From: Acidovorax facilis
GTDB taxonomy: Bacteria; Pseudomonadota; Gammaproteobacteria; Burkholderiales; Burkholderiaceae_C
Direction: 5' to 3'
Length of the DNA stretch: 64,000 nt
Assembly: GCF_023913775.1 (NCBI RefSeq)
Contig: NZ_JAMXAX010000011.1
Location: 16,277-80,276, forward strand
Position numbers and translations under genes: made by a program. The notes below the pieces were generated by a model that made no database searches, was not told the DNA's origin, and worked only from the letters and a program-made list of their open reading frames with translations. Shown here one piece after another: positions 21,010 to 29,900 of this stretch; positions within the stretch are counted from its first letter, which is position 1, and each line of letters begins with the position of its first letter.

Positions 21010-21600
21010 ATGAAAAAAACTCTGCTGGCTGTAGCCGCTCTGTGTGTTCTGTCTTCTGGCGCTGCGCTGGCGCAACAAGCAGAAGGCCCCTGGATGGTCC
21101 GCGCGCGCGTTGTCAACCTTGACAGCGCCAACAAGGACAGCACGCCGCTGGGCCTGACGGTCAACGACAAGACCATCCCTGAAGTAGACATCACCTACTT
21201 CTTCAACAAGAACATCGCCGCCGAGCTGATCCTCACCGTCCCCCAGAAGCACACCCTGCGTGCGGGCGGCGCTGCCATTGGCACGCTCAAGCACCTGCCT
21301 CCCACGCTCACTGTGCAATACCACTTTGACGTAGCCGGCTTTAAGCCCTACGTGGGTGCGGGCCTGAACTACACGCGCTTCTCCGGCGTGCACCTGCCCG
21401 CTGGTGTGGACATTGACCGCAACAGCTTTGGCCCCGCCTTGCAAGCCGGTGTGGACATTCCGCTGTCCAAGAACCTGTACCTGAATTTCGACGTGAAGAA
21501 GGTCTACATCAAGACCGACGTGAGCGCGGGCGGTGCCAAGCTGGGCACCTTCAAGGTGGACCCCGTTCTGGTGGGCGTGGGTCTGGGCTGGCGCTTCTAG
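21010..21600 (+). CDS. ompW: OmpW family outer membrane beta-barrel protein
   Basis: A 196-residue outer membrane protein expected to form an eight-stranded barrel with a hydrophobic channel. A Sec signal peptide ends at ALAQQ (residues 1-22). The remainder alternates amphipathic strands and ends with the barrel-assembly signature GVGLGWRF (terminal Phe). Family motifs include the TVNDKTIPEVDITYFF start and PTLTVQYHF...FKPYVGAGLNYT. Two FNR-like boxes lie upstream. A 158-bp palindrome and then a terminator follow. Confidence 0.93.
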   Translation: MKKTLLAVAALCVLSSGAALAQQAEGPWMVRARVVNLDSANKDSTPLGLTVNDKTIPEVDITYFFNKNIAAELILTVPQKHTLRAGGAAIGTLKHLPPTLTVQYHFDVAGFKPYVGAGLNYTRFSGVHLPAGVDIDRNSFGPALQAGVDIPLSKNLYLNFDVKKVYIKTDVSAGGAKLGTFKVDPVLVGVGLGWRF

Positions 21601-21758
21601 TGTGGTGTTGCAGGCTGGACGGCACATTAAAACCGATGGATTTTTGGTCAGGGCAAGGCGCAAACCACAGCGATACCAGTAGGTATCGCGAGGATTTGCA
21701 ACGCAGCCCTGGCCGAAAAGACGCGGTTTTAAGTGCCGGATAGCGTGCAACACCATAC
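21601..21758. repeat. 158-bp long palindrome directly after ompW
   Basis: Two 77-base arms (21601-21677 and 21682-21758) form a nearly continuous inverted repeat around an AGTA loop. The tip GCGATACC/GGTATCGC is perfect; conserved blocks outward include GCAAA, CAGGGC, TTAAAACCG, GGCAC and GGTGTTGCA. It begins at the base after the ompW stop codon. No open frame is apparent. It may be a small mobile element or an RNA-stabilising 3' structure. Confidence 0.85.
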
Positions 21759-21818
21759 GAGGGAGGCTGGGGTCAAGGCTGGCCCTGCATTCCTGGCAGC
21801 AAGAGTTCTCCAAGGTTA

Positions 21819-21851
21819 AAAGGGCTGGCGCCTGCGCCAGCCCTTTTTTTT
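21819..21851 (+). terminator. Rho-independent terminator of ompW
   Basis: Perfect 12-bp stem AAAGGGCTGGCG / CGCCAGCCCTTT with loop CCTG and an eight-T tail. The 150 bases between it and egtD hold nothing I can identify. Confidence 0.92.
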
Positions 21852-22003
21852 CGGGGTGCGGAAATGGCCTACACACAGTTGCAGGCGAGGCGACGCACAA
21901 TGGCGTGAGGGAGCGTGTGGGGCCTGCCGCGGTGCGTGCGCCCCAGGTGCCTCTGCTTTTTGACCACCCGGCGGCGCTGCCGCACCGAACGTCTCACTGA
22001 CCC

Positions 22004-22921
22004 ATGCTCCTGCCTCGCTACTCCGACATCACGCACGGGCTGACCCAGCGGCCCGCACGCATCTCCCCCAAGTATTTTTACGACCAGCACGGCTCGCAGC
22101 TGTTTGAGGCCATCACGCGCCTGCCGGAGTACTACCCCACGCGCACCGAGATGGCCCTGATGCAGACGCACGCGGACAGCATTGCAGGCACGGTGGGCCC
22201 GGGGCGTACCCTCATCGAACTGGGCGCAGGCAATTGCCAGAAGGCCCGCACCCTGTGCCGCCTGGTGCAGCCGGCGTGTTTTGTGGGTGTGGACATTTCA
22301 GCGGATTTTCTGGAACAGGCGGTGCAGGGGCTGCGCGACGACTTCCCCGCACTGGATGCCCGCGCACTGGCGGGTGACATGACCCTGGGGGTGGCACTGC
22401 CGGACGACATTCCCCGCACCGGCCGGCTGGTGTTCTACCCGGGATCTTCCATCGGCAACTTCGATCCTCCGCACGCCCTGGAGCTGCTGGGCCACATGCG
22501 CGAGCTTGTGGATGACGATGGCGGCCTGCTCATCGGCATCGATCTGCCCAAGGACGTGGCCGTGCTGGAGGCGGCCTACGACGATGCGGCGGGCGTGACG
22601 GCCGAGTTCAATCGCAACGTGCTGCGCCACGTGAACCGCCTGATCGGCAGCGACTTCGATGTGGGGCAGTGGCAGCACCGTGCGTTCTTTAACCCCGAGG
22701 CGTCGCGCATTGAAATGCACCTGGAGGCGACATCCGATACCGAGGTGTGCTGGCCCGGCGGCGGCCGCAGGTTTGAGCAGGGCGAGCGCATTCACACCGA
22801 GAACAGCTACAAATACCCCTTGCCCGTGTTCACCGACATGCTGGCCCGCGCTGGTTTTGCACAGGCCCAGGCGTGGACGGACGAGCGCGGCTGGTTTGCG
22901 GTGGTGCACGCGCGTCCCTGA
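22004..22921 (+). CDS. egtD: L-histidine N(alpha)-methyltransferase (ergothioneine)
   Basis: A 305-residue SAM-dependent enzyme that trimethylates histidine to hercynine, the first step of ergothioneine synthesis. Typical features are ARISPKYFYDQHGSQLFEAI near the start, LPEYYPTRTE, the SAM motif LIELGAGNCQKARTL and FYPGSSIGNFDP. A C-terminal DUF2260-type half carries the histidine site (ENSYKYPLPVF). No clear ribosome binding site precedes ATG 22004. It lies 12 bases before egtB, forming a two-gene ergothioneine unit; no egtA, egtC or egtE is adjacent. Confidence 0.93.
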   Translation: MLLPRYSDITHGLTQRPARISPKYFYDQHGSQLFEAITRLPEYYPTRTEMALMQTHADSIAGTVGPGRTLIELGAGNCQKARTLCRLVQPACFVGVDISADFLEQAVQGLRDDFPALDARALAGDMTLGVALPDDIPRTGRLVFYPGSSIGNFDPPHALELLGHMRELVDDDGGLLIGIDLPKDVAVLEAAYDDAAGVTAEFNRNVLRHVNRLIGSDFDVGQWQHRAFFNPEASRIEMHLEATSDTEVCWPGGGRRFEQGERIHTENSYKYPLPVFTDMLARAGFAQAQAWTDERGWFAVVHARP

Positions 22922-22933
22922 TCAGTGGCTGCA

Positions 22934-24130
22934 ATGACCATGGCATCCAACACACTGCAGTCCCGCTACACCGCCGTGCGCGGCCGCTCGGTGGCACTGG
23001 CGGCGCCCCTGTCGCCCGAGGACTGCAGCGCGCAGTCCATGCCGGACGCCAGCCCCACCAAATGGCACCTGGCGCACACCACCTGGTTTTTTGAAACCTT
23101 CGTGCTCGAAGCACACGAGCCCGGGTTTGCGCCGTTTGCGCCCGCGTTCCGAGTGCTTTTCAACTCTTACTACAACGGTGTGGGGGCCAAGCACCCGCGC
23201 CCGCAGAGGGGGCTGCTTACGCGCCCCGCGCTCCATGAAGTGCTGGCCTACCGGGCCGACGTGGATGCCCGCATGGCGCGCCTGTTGTCTACCGTGGCGC
23301 ACGGTGCCGCTTTGTGCGCATTGATCGAACTGGGCCTGCAGCATGAGCAGCAGCATCAGGAGCTGATGCTTACCGACATCCTGCACCTGCTGTCGTGCAA
23401 CCCGCTGTTCCCTGTCTATGCGGCGGCTTGCGATGTGGTGCCACCGCCCGTGGCTGCAACTTTGACGTGGCATTCTTTCGACGGAGGGCTCATCGAAATC
23501 GGCCATAAAGGCGAAGGCTTTGCGTTTGACAACGAAGGCCCACGCCATCGCACGTACCTGCACCCTTACGCACTGGCCTCGCGCCTTGTTACCCAGGCTG
23601 AATTTGCGGCCTTTGTGGAGGGCGGGGGCTACCAGAACCCCATGCTCTGGCTGGCGGAAGGTTGGGATTGGCGGGCAGCACAGGGTCTGAATCACCCGCT
23701 GTATTGGCACCGCGTGGAAGGCGAGTGGTACTGCTTCACGTTGGCCGGCCTGCAGCCGCTGGAGGGCGACCAAACGGTGGTGCATCTGTCGTACTACGAA
23801 GCCGATGCCTACGCGCGCTGGGCGGGAGCCCGCCTGCCCACCGAGGCCGAATGGGAGCACGCGGCCGCGCAGGGTGCCGACCCCGTGGCGCAGCTCTTTG
23901 GCGTCGCCTGGCAATGGACACAGTCGAGCTACGCCCCGTATCCCGGCTTTCGGGTGGCGGCAGGTGCCGTGGGCGAATACAACGGCAAGTTCATGGTGAA
24001 TCAGTACGTGCTGCGGGGCTCGTCCTGCGCTACGCCACCGGGGCATGCGCGGCTGACCTACCGCAACTTCTTCCCGGCCACCGCGCGCTGGCAGTTCACG
24101 GGCATCCGGCTGGCACGCGACCTGGGTTGA
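22934..24130 (+). CDS. egtB: Hercynine oxygenase (ergothioneine biosynthesis EgtB)
   Basis: A 398-residue non-haem iron sulfoxide synthase joining hercynine to a thiol donor. The N-terminal DinB-like domain supplies the iron ligands: KWHLAHTTWFFE and, near residue 135, HEQQHQE. The C-terminal FGE-sulfatase-like domain contains RLPTEAEWEHAA and ends with RLTYRNFFPATARWQFTGIRLA. ATG 22934 is preferred over a GTG at 22925. Absence of other egt genes nearby means thiol donor and C-S lyase assignments must lie elsewhere. Confidence 0.93.
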   Translation: MTMASNTLQSRYTAVRGRSVALAAPLSPEDCSAQSMPDASPTKWHLAHTTWFFETFVLEAHEPGFAPFAPAFRVLFNSYYNGVGAKHPRPQRGLLTRPALHEVLAYRADVDARMARLLSTVAHGAALCALIELGLQHEQQHQELMLTDILHLLSCNPLFPVYAAACDVVPPPVAATLTWHSFDGGLIEIGHKGEGFAFDNEGPRHRTYLHPYALASRLVTQAEFAAFVEGGGYQNPMLWLAEGWDWRAAQGLNHPLYWHRVEGEWYCFTLAGLQPLEGDQTVVHLSYYEADAYARWAGARLPTEAEWEHAAAQGADPVAQLFGVAWQWTQSSYAPYPGFRVAAGAVGEYNGKFMVNQYVLRGSSCATPPGHARLTYRNFFPATARWQFTGIRLARDLG

Positions 24131-24284
24131 TACCGGGCTCTGCCGTCCCGAAGACTGCCGTAGGCACCGGCGAACCACACTTTTTTGGTGGGGTAGGGCT
24201 CTCCTACAATCGCGCTCGCTCGCCCTGCCGGCGCAGCCACGGCGCGCCTTGCCTACCAATCCCCTTTTGATCCGTGAGACTCCC

Positions 24285-25127
24285 ATGACCGCTTTGCGTA
24301 CCTTGTCCCTGTTGTGCCTGAGTGTTGCGCTGGGCGCGTGCAGCCAGATCGATACCGGCAATGTGGGTGTGGAGCGCACGCTGGGCAAGGTGGGGCAGGA
24401 GGCCCTGCCGCCGGGGCTTTACTTCACGCTGTTCAAGACGGTGGATGAATTCACGGCTAAAGAGGTGAGCTTTTCGCTGGAGAACCTCACCCCCAAGAGC
24501 CGTGACAACCTGACCATGCAGGACGTGGACATCGACATCTATTTCAAGACCACGCCGGCCTCCATCCCTACGCTGTTCGTCAAATACCAGGGCGATGTGG
24601 TGCAGCACAGACAAGTGGTCAAAGACGGCACGGCGGACCTGCTGGTGGCCTACAGCCGCGTGCAACGCGAAGCCCGTGAAGCCATCTACAAGGCCATTGC
24701 GCAGATGGATGCGACCACCATGCACACCAAGCGCGCCGAGCTGGCAGAAAGCGTGCGCACCACCTTGCAGGCCGAGCTGGACGCCACGGACAAAGGCGCT
24801 TTCACTGTCACCGCCGTGAATGTTCGCAACATGCTGACGGACAAGGCCATCGAATCCGCCATCCGCCAGCGTGCCGAGACGGACCAGGCGATCGAGAAAA
24901 AGCGCAAGGAGATCGACCTGGCCAAGGCCGAGGCAGAGCGCCTGATCGTGCAGGCCGAAGGCGAGGCACGGGCCAACCAGATCATCAGCGCATCGCTCAC
25001 GCCCGCGCTCAAGGAAATCCGGCTGGCCGAGATCCAGCGCGACACCGCCCTGGCCATTGCCAGCAAGCAGGGCAACACGGTGCTGATGGGCGGCGGCGCT
25101 GCACCACTGGTCAGCGTGGGCCGGTGA
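24285..25127 (+). CDS. SPFH/prohibitin-domain lipoprotein
   Basis: A 280-residue protein with a lipoprotein signal: hydrophobic residues 7-16 and lipobox L16-G-A-C19. The body is an SPFH (band 7) domain, residues about 25-190 (GNVGVERTLGKV, LTMQDVDIDIYFK), followed by a charged coiled coil (AIEKKRKEIDLAKAEAERL, QAEGEARANQI). A TACAAT at 24205-24210 could be its -10 box, weakly supported. SPFH proteins scaffold membrane microdomains or proteases; a lipid-anchored form with no neighbouring NfeD gene is less usual. Role unknown. Confidence 0.85.
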   Translation: MTALRTLSLLCLSVALGACSQIDTGNVGVERTLGKVGQEALPPGLYFTLFKTVDEFTAKEVSFSLENLTPKSRDNLTMQDVDIDIYFKTTPASIPTLFVKYQGDVVQHRQVVKDGTADLLVAYSRVQREAREAIYKAIAQMDATTMHTKRAELAESVRTTLQAELDATDKGAFTVTAVNVRNMLTDKAIESAIRQRAETDQAIEKKRKEIDLAKAEAERLIVQAEGEARANQIISASLTPALKEIRLAEIQRDTALAIASKQGNTVLMGGGAAPLVSVGR

Positions 25128-25161
25128 ATCAGGGCGCCAAGCAGTGCCACTGTGGGTTGAT

Positions 25162-25218
25162 TTGCTATTGAAATAATAGCTAATAGCGCTTACCAATCAA
25201 GCGCTGGAGGCTAAAAAC
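25162..25218 (-). repeat. Dispersed repeat, copy 5
   Basis: Reverse-oriented copy (TAATAGCGCTTACC...AAGCGCTGGAGG) in the gap between the convergent SPFH and metY genes. A separate hairpin at about 25232-25264 (GAGTGGCC/GGCCACTC) follows but lacks a T tract. Confidence 0.78.
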
Positions 25219-25268
25219 ACTTGAAATTTTGAGTGGCCACGCGCCTTCAGGGCATGGCCACTCGCAGT

Positions 25269-26552
25269 TCACACCTTGTCGAGCGCCTGGGCCAGGTCGG
25301 CCTGCAGGTCGTTGATGTGCTCGATGCCCACCGACAAGCGCACCATGCCCTCGCTCACGCCGGCCTTGGCCAGCTCCTCGGGGTTGAGCTGGCGGTGGGT
25401 GGTTGATGCGGGGTGCGTGGCGAGGGACTTCGCATCGCCGATGTTGACCAGGCGTGTGAAGAGTTGCAGCGCATCCAGAAAACGTGCACCGGCCGCACGT
25501 GGGTCGGCGTCGCTGTTCTTCACGCCAAAGCTCAAAATGCCCGAGGCCTTGCCGCCTGACTGGCGCTGCACCAGCGCGTGGTCCGGGTGGTCGGGCAGAC
25601 CGGCGTAGCGCACCCATTCCACCTTGGGATGGCTTTGCAGGTACTTGGCAATGGCCAGCGTGTTGTCGCAGATGCGGTCCATGCGCAGCGCCAGGGTTTC
25701 GATGCCTTGCAGGATCAGGAAGGCATTGAGCGGCGCCAGCGCCGCGCCGGTATTGCGCAGCGGCACCACGCGCGCCCGGCCGATAAAGGCAGCCGGGCCC
25801 AGGGCCTCGGTGTAGACCACGCCGTGGTAGCTCACATCGGGCTCGTTCAGGCGCGGGAAGCGGGCCTTGTGCTCGGCCCACGGGAACTTGCCGCTGTCCA
25901 CAATCGCGCCGCCCACGCTGTTGCCGTGGCCGCCCAGGTACTTGGTGAGCGAGTGCACCACGATGTCGGCGCCATGCTCGATGGGGCGCAGCAGGTAGGG
26001 GCTGGGCACCGTGTTGTCCACGATCAGCGGCACGCCGTGGTCGTGCGCCACCTTGGCCAGCGCGGCGATGTCGGTCACGTTGCCCAGCGGGTTGCCGATG
26101 GACTCGATGAAGATGGCCTTGGTGCGCGCGTCGATGTGCTGCGCAAAGCTGGCCGGGTCACGCGGGTCGGCAAAGCGCGTGGTGATGCCTTGCTGCGGCA
26201 GCGTGTGGGCAAACAGGTTGTAGGTTCCGCCGTAGAGCGTGCTGGCCGACACGATGTTGTCGCCCGCCTCGGCAATGGTCTGGATGGCATAGGTGATGGC
26301 TGCCATGCCCGAGGCCACGGCCAGCGCGGCAATGCCGCCTTCGAGCGCTGCGACGCGCTTTTCGAGCACGTCGGTGGTGGGGTTCATGATGCGGGTGTAG
26401 ATGTTGCCCGGCACCTTCAGGTCGAACAGGTCCGCGCCGTGCTGGGCGCTGTCAAACGCGTAGGCCACTGTCTGGTAGATGGGCACGGCCACGGCCTTGG
26501 TGGTGGGGTCGGGGCTGTAGCCAGCGTGGACGGCCAGGGTTTCGATTTGCAT
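25269..26552 (-). CDS. metY: O-acetylhomoserine aminocarboxypropyltransferase
   Basis: A 427-residue PLP enzyme of the Cys/Met metabolism fold that forms homocysteine (or methionine) from O-acetylhomoserine and sulfide (or methanethiol). The PLP lysine is K204 in [11 protein letters not shown]. Other markers are [22 protein letters not shown] and the substrate-binding [13 protein letters not shown] 26552 gives the expected [12 protein letters not shown] start; the open frame to 26669 is not protein-like. I saw no SAM riboswitch in the upstream sequence. Specificity between OAH and OSH cannot be settled by eye. Confidence 0.93.
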   Translation of the reverse strand: MQIETLAVHAGYSPDPTTKAVAVPIYQTVAYAFDSAQHGADLFDLKVPGNIYTRIMNPTTDVLEKRVAALEGGIAALAVASGMAAITYAIQTIAEAGDNIVSASTLYGGTYNLFAHTLPQQGITTRFADPRDPASFAQHIDARTKAIFIESIGNPLGNVTDIAALAKVAHDHGVPLIVDNTVPSPYLLRPIEHGADIVVHSLTKYLGGHGNSVGGAIVDSGKFPWAEHKARFPRLNEPDVSYHGVVYTEALGPAAFIGRARVVPLRNTGAALAPLNAFLILQGIETLALRMDRICDNTLAIAKYLQSHPKVEWVRYAGLPDHPDHALVQRQSGGKASGILSFGVKNSDADPRAAGARFLDALQLFTRLVNIGDAKSLATHPASTTHRQLNPEELAKAGVSEGMVRLSVGIEHINDLQADLAQALDKV

Positions 26553-26996
26553 GGGTGCTGTCTCTTTCGTTGGTTGGAAGGGAGGGGTACATCGGGGGCA
26601 GTGTTCGCTCAATGAGCTTGCTGGTTCGACAGCGCGGGCCATTCTGGCACCAGCGGCGCGCCAAGTCATCGAATCGTTGGCTATGTGCTTATGGCTTTCG
26701 GCCTCTCTGCGTGAGCAGGTTTAGGGCCGCTGAATCTGGGGGCGGGTGGCGGAGCAAGCGCTCCCAGGCGGTTTGTGAAGCACGTCGGTATGCAGACTGG
26801 TCGTGCTTTTGTGCTCTGCAACAAACATCACATTTCCACACATTTATAAAACAAATCGGTAACTATGATCCGCTTGCCTTTGCCTATCGAGTAGAGGCAT
26901 CGCTCATCGTTCGCGCAAGAAATCTGCGGTGGCCACAGACCAACCCAATTTCGACTCCCTGCGCACGGTGCACAGATAAAACGAGAGAGGGTCTCC
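26553..26996. other. 444-bp divergent intergenic region
   Basis: Separates metY from the large exported-protein gene. The metY-proximal two-thirds is GC-rich without recognisable elements. From about 26815 it is AT-richer, with ATTTATAAAAC near 26843-26853 as the best candidate -10 region for the rightward operon. No gene or known riboswitch was seen. Confidence 0.5.
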
Positions 26997-29900
26997 ATGC
27001 GTGTCGCGGCTGCCAGCCGCGCAACCACTGCGTTTTCGCAGTGGTTGTGCTGTGCTTTTGTCTTTTTGTTTTCTTGTTCTGTGTGGGCCAGCGACGCTGC
27101 TGGCGTGTCGTGGCTGCAGGCCCAAGTTCAGGCCAATGGCAGCCTTGCTCAGGAGGGGACATCCATAGCATGGCCCTTGCAAAGCCGGTCTGAAACAGCC
27201 ACAACACTCAAAGCGCTGGCAGGGTCGGTTGCGCCGCAGTTGCTGGATGCTATCGAGTCCGCAAGCGATAACACTGTGGAGGTATTGGCCAGGAAGGCCC
27301 TGGCCAAGCAGTTGTCCGCTGTTTCGACCGCCCATCTGGCTGCGCTGGTGCTCCACCAGAACCCCGACGGCGGGTTTGGTGCTGCGAAAGGCTACGCCAG
27401 CAATGCGCAAGACACTGCATGGGCGCTGTCGGCACTGACTGCTTCGGCGAGCGTCTATGGTGGCCAGGCGGGCCAGGCTGTGACTTGGCTCCTTGGCGCG
27501 CAGCAATCGGGTGGGCAATGGAGCCTGGCGCCTGATGGCGATGCCCTCATCCCCACAGCACTGGCGATTCAGGCGCTTCAGCCTTACCGACAGACTTCTG
27601 CCGTCGCCTCGGCACTCAGCAAAGCCCGCTCCTGGATGCTGGCCGAGCGCAACGGTGCGACCGCCTGGGGCAGTTCTGTGCGCAGTGCACATGCGCTGAT
27701 CGCGGTGCTGCCCGGCATGACCAACGCTGCCACCGTGCAGGTTGCTGTGGACGCGCTGCGAGCATCTCAGCGCCCTGACGGAAGCTGGGATGCAGACCTT
27801 TACACCACAGCCCTGGCCCTGCGCGCTTCCGTGGCTGCAAGCCAGCCTGTGACGGACCCTGACTTGGCCAGTCTCCGAGGGGCTTTGGTCAGTGACGCTA
27901 CGGGCCTGCCATTGGCGGGGGTGCAAGTGCGTCTGACCAGCAGCGCCCTATCCAGCATCACTGATGCCCAGGGGCGTTTCGAGTTTCTGCAATTGGCGGC
28001 TGGAACCCACAAGTTGGCTGTTGATGCTACCGGCTTCCTTTCGCTCTCTGCAGACCTCGGGTTGCTCAAGGGCCAGCAGCTGGATCTGGGCACCATCCGC
28101 CTCAAGGCGCTCACCGTGGGCAACGGGAGCACAGTCACCATTGCAGGTGTTGCCAAGTTCACCAATGACGGGGTGAGTTACCAAAACGCTACGAACGCCA
28201 CCATTTCGGTCGGCAACTGGACCACGCAGACCAACGCCAGTGGGGAGTACCTCCTGGAGGGTGTTGCGCCAGGTGCGGTGGACATCAAGGCAAGTTATTC
28301 GTCCTATCAAGCTGTGGAAGTCAGTTTCAGTGGCGTGGCGGGGCAACAGGTCCGTTTCGACCCTGTCTTCCGTCGCAGCACGGCGCAAAGCACGCTGAAG
28401 GTGGTTGTCACCAGCCAGGGAACAGGCGCAGCGATTGCCATGGCCAGCGTGTCACTCAATGGCTTGGTTCGCAACACCAATGCCAAAGGCGAAGCCGCTT
28501 TTGATGCTGGTGTGATAGCGGGCGACAACACCGTCACGGTGTCTGCCAGTGGGTTTGATACCCGCATCCTCACCATGAACGTGCAAGGCCATCACACCAT
28601 CACGCTGCCTGTGACGTTGACAGCGCAAAGCACGCCCCCCAGTCAAACGCTGCTGCAAGGCATCGTGTCGGATGCCGCCACACGGCTGCCCCTGCAAGGT
28701 GTCACTGTGGCCGTGGATGGAACAGGCCGCACAGCCACCACAGATGCTACCGGGCGCTACTCCATTGGCGGTGTGCCGGACATCGCTGGCTCGCGCACCG
28801 TGTCCATGCAGAAGACGGGCTATCAGCGGTTCGAGCAAGCCATCACGCTGGTGCAAAACGGTACGCACCAGTTTGACGTGCCATTGCATCCCAGCGTCGA
28901 TCCTCAGCAACCCATTTCTGTCCAGGCCACCGTTGCGGATAAAGCCACCCTCCAGCCCATTGCGGGTGCAACGCTCACCCTTTCGGGCAGCAACCCGCAT
29001 GTAGTCCAGACCAATGCGCAAGGTGTGGCGGAAATTTCCGGCTTGAATGCGGGAGCCACGCAGGTGCAGGTGTCTGCGCAAGGCTATGACAACGTGGCTT
29101 TTGCCGTGGATCTGGTTGCGGGCACACGCTATGTGCTGCCAGTGGAACTCACACCGAAGGTGCTAGGACAGGACCGTATCCACGGAGTGGTGCTGGATGC
29201 CCAGAGCCAACGCCCGCTGGCCGGGGCCAAGGTGGTTCTGGCTGGCGTCAGCTTGCTGGAGACCACATCAGGCGCCGATGGTCGATATGAGTTTGCCAAC
29301 ATCACCCCAGGCCGCTGGAACCTGGCCGCAAACGCTCCAGGCTATCAAGGCAGCAGTAGTGGGTTTGACATAGCCACGAGCACCGTCATCAACCTGCCGC
29401 TGAGGCCAGATTTGGGCCTGGATGCCAACAACACGCTGCGCGCTGTGGCAGTGGGGCATCCAAACTATCCGACGACTTCGGCGGGACCTGTGGGTTATCT
29501 CTTCATCTTTGGTGAACAGGGCACCACAGGCCAGGTTCTGAGTAACGACGGCGCAATCAACTACAGCTTTGTCATCGGCGCCAGTGGCGTGGCAGAACTC
29601 ATGGTGCCCAACGACCAGTTTCTGCACGAAGCGGGCAAGGTGGTGGACAAAGCCTTGCAGGTGTATGCCAGCAAAGGTGTCAGCGCGTATTTCTTGAACC
29701 GCGAGATGTACACCACGGACATGTCGTATCTGCTTGATGCCACGGCTTTGGGGCAGGAGTACCGCATCGTCGATTGGAACTACGCTTACAGCGTGATCCA
29801 GTTTTCGCTGACGGCGGTGGAGGACGGCACGATAGCCACCATCACGCCAGCCAGCAGCCTAACGACGGGTCAACCTGCCAATGTGCCTTTTGACGTGACC

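Noticed and set aside
25232..25264. Hairpin between the SPFH and metY genes as a terminator
   Set aside because: The stem is good but no T tract follows on either strand.
26553..26700. SAM riboswitch upstream of metY
   Set aside because: No conserved SAM-I or SAM-II helices or pseudoknot sequences could be identified by eye.
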